Of a stretch of DNA of 6,811 nucleotides, positions 5,862 through 6,811 are shown one piece after another; position 1 is the stretch's first letter, and each line of letters starts with the position of its first letter. Source of the DNA: Halobacteria archaeon (GTDB lineage Bacteria > Pseudomonadota > Gammaproteobacteria > UBA9214); the NCBI GenBank assembly GCA_013041945.1, contig JABDRC010000091.1, positions 1-6,811 on the forward strand, given 5' to 3'. The notes beneath the pieces were generated by a model that worked only from the letters and a program-made list of their open reading frames with translations, was not told where the DNA came from and did no database searches. Made by a program: the position numbers and the translations under genes.

Positions 5862-5886
5862 CCGGCCAATTCCGGTCTGGCCGGAA
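5862..5886. promoter_or_regulatory. Overlapping inverted repeats between divergent genes
   Basis: Two perfect but mutually exclusive dyads overlap: CCGGCCA (5862-5868) with TGGCCGG (5878-5884), and TTCCGG (5870-5875) with CCGGAA (5881-5886). They lie just upstream of the candidate -35 for the minus-strand barrel gene and upstream of the candidate promoter of the plus-strand dehydrogenase gene. That is a plausible place for an operator affecting one or both, but no known operator is recognised. Confidence 0.3.
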
Positions 5887-5914
5887 GGCAAGCACGTCGC
5901 ACTGACACACCACC

Positions 5915-5943
5915 ATGACCGGGCGTGCTTTATTGTTTAATAT
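5915..5943 (+). promoter_or_regulatory. Candidate sigma-70 promoter for the dehydrogenase gene
   Basis: ATGACC (5915-5920, 4 of 6) and TAATAT (5938-5943, 4 of 6) are 17 bases apart in an AT-rich stretch. A start near 5950 would give a leader of about 30 bases before the ATG at 5980. Confidence 0.4.
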
Positions 5944-5979
5944 CATCATTTTGCGGAACACTCATCAGGCCATACAGAA

Positions 5980-6811
5980 ATGGACAAGCGCTCGATACTG
6001 ATTACCGGCTGCTCATCCGGCATCGGCCACTGCGTTGCCCGCGGCCTCCGGGCGCGCGGTTACCGCGTGTTTGCCACGGCACGCAGGCACAGCGACGTCG
6101 AGCGCCTTGCCGCGGAAGGCCTGGAAAGCCTGCAACTGGACCTCGACGACTCGGACTCCATTGCCACTGCTGTGCAAGAGGTCCTCGTGCGTACCGGCAA
6201 CCGCCTCGATGCGGTGTTTCACAACGGCGCCTACAGCCAGCCGGGTGCCGTGGAGGACCTGCGGCGGGATGTCCTGCGCAGGCAGTTCGAGACCAACCTG
6301 TTCGGCTGGCATGAGCTCAACAACCTGGTGCTGCCGGTCATGCGCAGGCAGGGGCATGGCCGGGTCATCTACAACAGCTCCATCCTGGGTTTCACCGCCA
6401 TGCGCTTTCGGGGTGCATACAATGCCAGCAAGTTCGCGCTCGAGGGTCTGGTGGACACCCTGCGGCTGGAATTGCGCGGCACGGACATCCATGTCTCGCT
6501 GATCGAGCCGGGGCCGATCACCAGCCGCATCCGTCAAAACGCCTGGGCCGCCTACCAGGCCAATATCGATCCGGGCAACAGCGCCCACCGCGAGACCTAC
6601 CGTCGGCTGGAGGTCCGCCTGCAGCAGGAAGGCGCGGTCGTGCCCTTCACACTGGGACCGGAGGCGGTACTGAAACGCGTCATCCATGCCCTGGAAAGCC
6701 GACGGCCGAAAGACCGTTACTACGTGACGTTCCCGACCTACCTGTTTGCCTTCCTCAAGCGCATCCTGCCCGGCCGGTTGCTCGATCGACTGCTGGCACG
6801 CGCCGGCGGGT
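5980..6811 (+). CDS. YbbO-like short-chain dehydrogenase/reductase, 3' end cut by window
   Basis: 277 codons are visible with no stop before the edge. This is a classical SDR, a cytoplasmic NAD(P)H-dependent oxidoreductase with a Rossmann fold. The cofactor motif TGCSSGIG is at residues 9-16; Arg38-Arg39 after the second strand hint at NADP(H) preference. The catalytic Ser134, Tyr147 and Lys151 lie in NSSILG and YNASK. IEPGPI, FTLGPEAV and the tail FLKRILPGRLLDRLL match my memory of E. coli YbbO (about 269 residues), an aldehyde/retinal-type reductase, so the protein is probably nearly complete. The usual NNAG structural motif reads HNGA (81-84), a variant I believe occurs in related Pseudomonas proteins. 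The ATG at 5980 has no strong Shine-Dalgarno but places TGxxxGIG at the usual distance. It is divergent from the barrel-protein gene. The substrate cannot be assigned; orthology to YbbO is likely but not proven. Confidence 0.92.
   Translation, partial: MDKRSILITGCSSGIGHCVARGLRARGYRVFATARRHSDVERLAAEGLESLQLDLDDSDSIATAVQEVLVRTGNRLDAVFHNGAYSQPGAVEDLRRDVLRRQFETNLFGWHELNNLVLPVMRRQGHGRVIYNSSILGFTAMRFRGAYNASKFALEGLVDTLRLELRGTDIHVSLIEPGPITSRIRQNAWAAYQANIDPGNSAHRETYRRLEVRLQQEGAVVPFTLGPEAVLKRVIHALESRRPKDRYYVTFPTYLFAFLKRILPGRLLDRLLARAGG

Noticed and set aside
5765..5908. N-terminal extension of the barrel-protein frame
   Set aside because: The signal peptide starts at the ATG at 5764, which has a strong Shine-Dalgarno. 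The extension crosses the promoter and has no homologous character.

Overview
The window looks like a chromosomal segment of a GC-rich gammaproteobacterium. AspRS, the FmdB-type zinc ribbon and YebC all have proteobacterial character, and the order fmdB-like, aspS, yebC on one strand is a familiar gammaproteobacterial core arrangement in which yebC usually leads into ruvCAB. AspRS most resembles my memory of the Pseudomonas enzyme, but genus cannot be fixed from this window. I see no tRNA or rRNA gene, CRISPR array, transposase or plasmid function.

Layout. Positions 1-3017 hold a minus-strand block read from right to left: a small FmdB-type zinc-ribbon protein (3017-2715), aspartyl-tRNA synthetase aspS (2666-885), a convincing intrinsic terminator (830-802) preceded on the transcript by a second hairpin (854-838), a small alpha/beta-hydrolase (768-139), and the first 20 codons of yebC (62-1). 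A clear TATAAT promoter in front of the zinc-ribbon gene drives the first pair. Divergent from it is an Atm1/HMT1-type ABC half-transporter with fused permease and ATPase (3151-4953, plus strand). After it comes about 200 bases of non-coding DNA with short hairpins and four imperfect TACCCG-headed units, then a terminator belonging to the next minus-strand gene. That gene is a secreted, small outer-membrane beta-barrel protein (5764-5153). A 215-base divergent intergenic region separates it from a YbbO-like short-chain dehydrogenase (5980 to the window edge, plus strand).

How the parts relate. The aspS block is translation-related: AspRS carries the His30/Gly81 pair seen in non-discriminating AspRS enzymes, so I predict it also charges tRNA-Asn and depends on GatCAB elsewhere in the genome. 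YebC is a translation or transcription factor typically next to ruvC. The hydrolase sits between aspS and yebC behind a terminator and looks like an interloper. The ABC transporter, barrel protein and dehydrogenase are separate transcription units with no obvious shared pathway.

The most unusual signal is in the leader of the barrel-protein gene. A 14-base segment 5' of the gene is complementary to the whole Shine-Dalgarno region (13 base pairs, one bulge) and could form a hairpin hiding the ribosome-binding site. Otherwise this is a fairly ordinary housekeeping region, and I do not see an undescribed multi-gene system.
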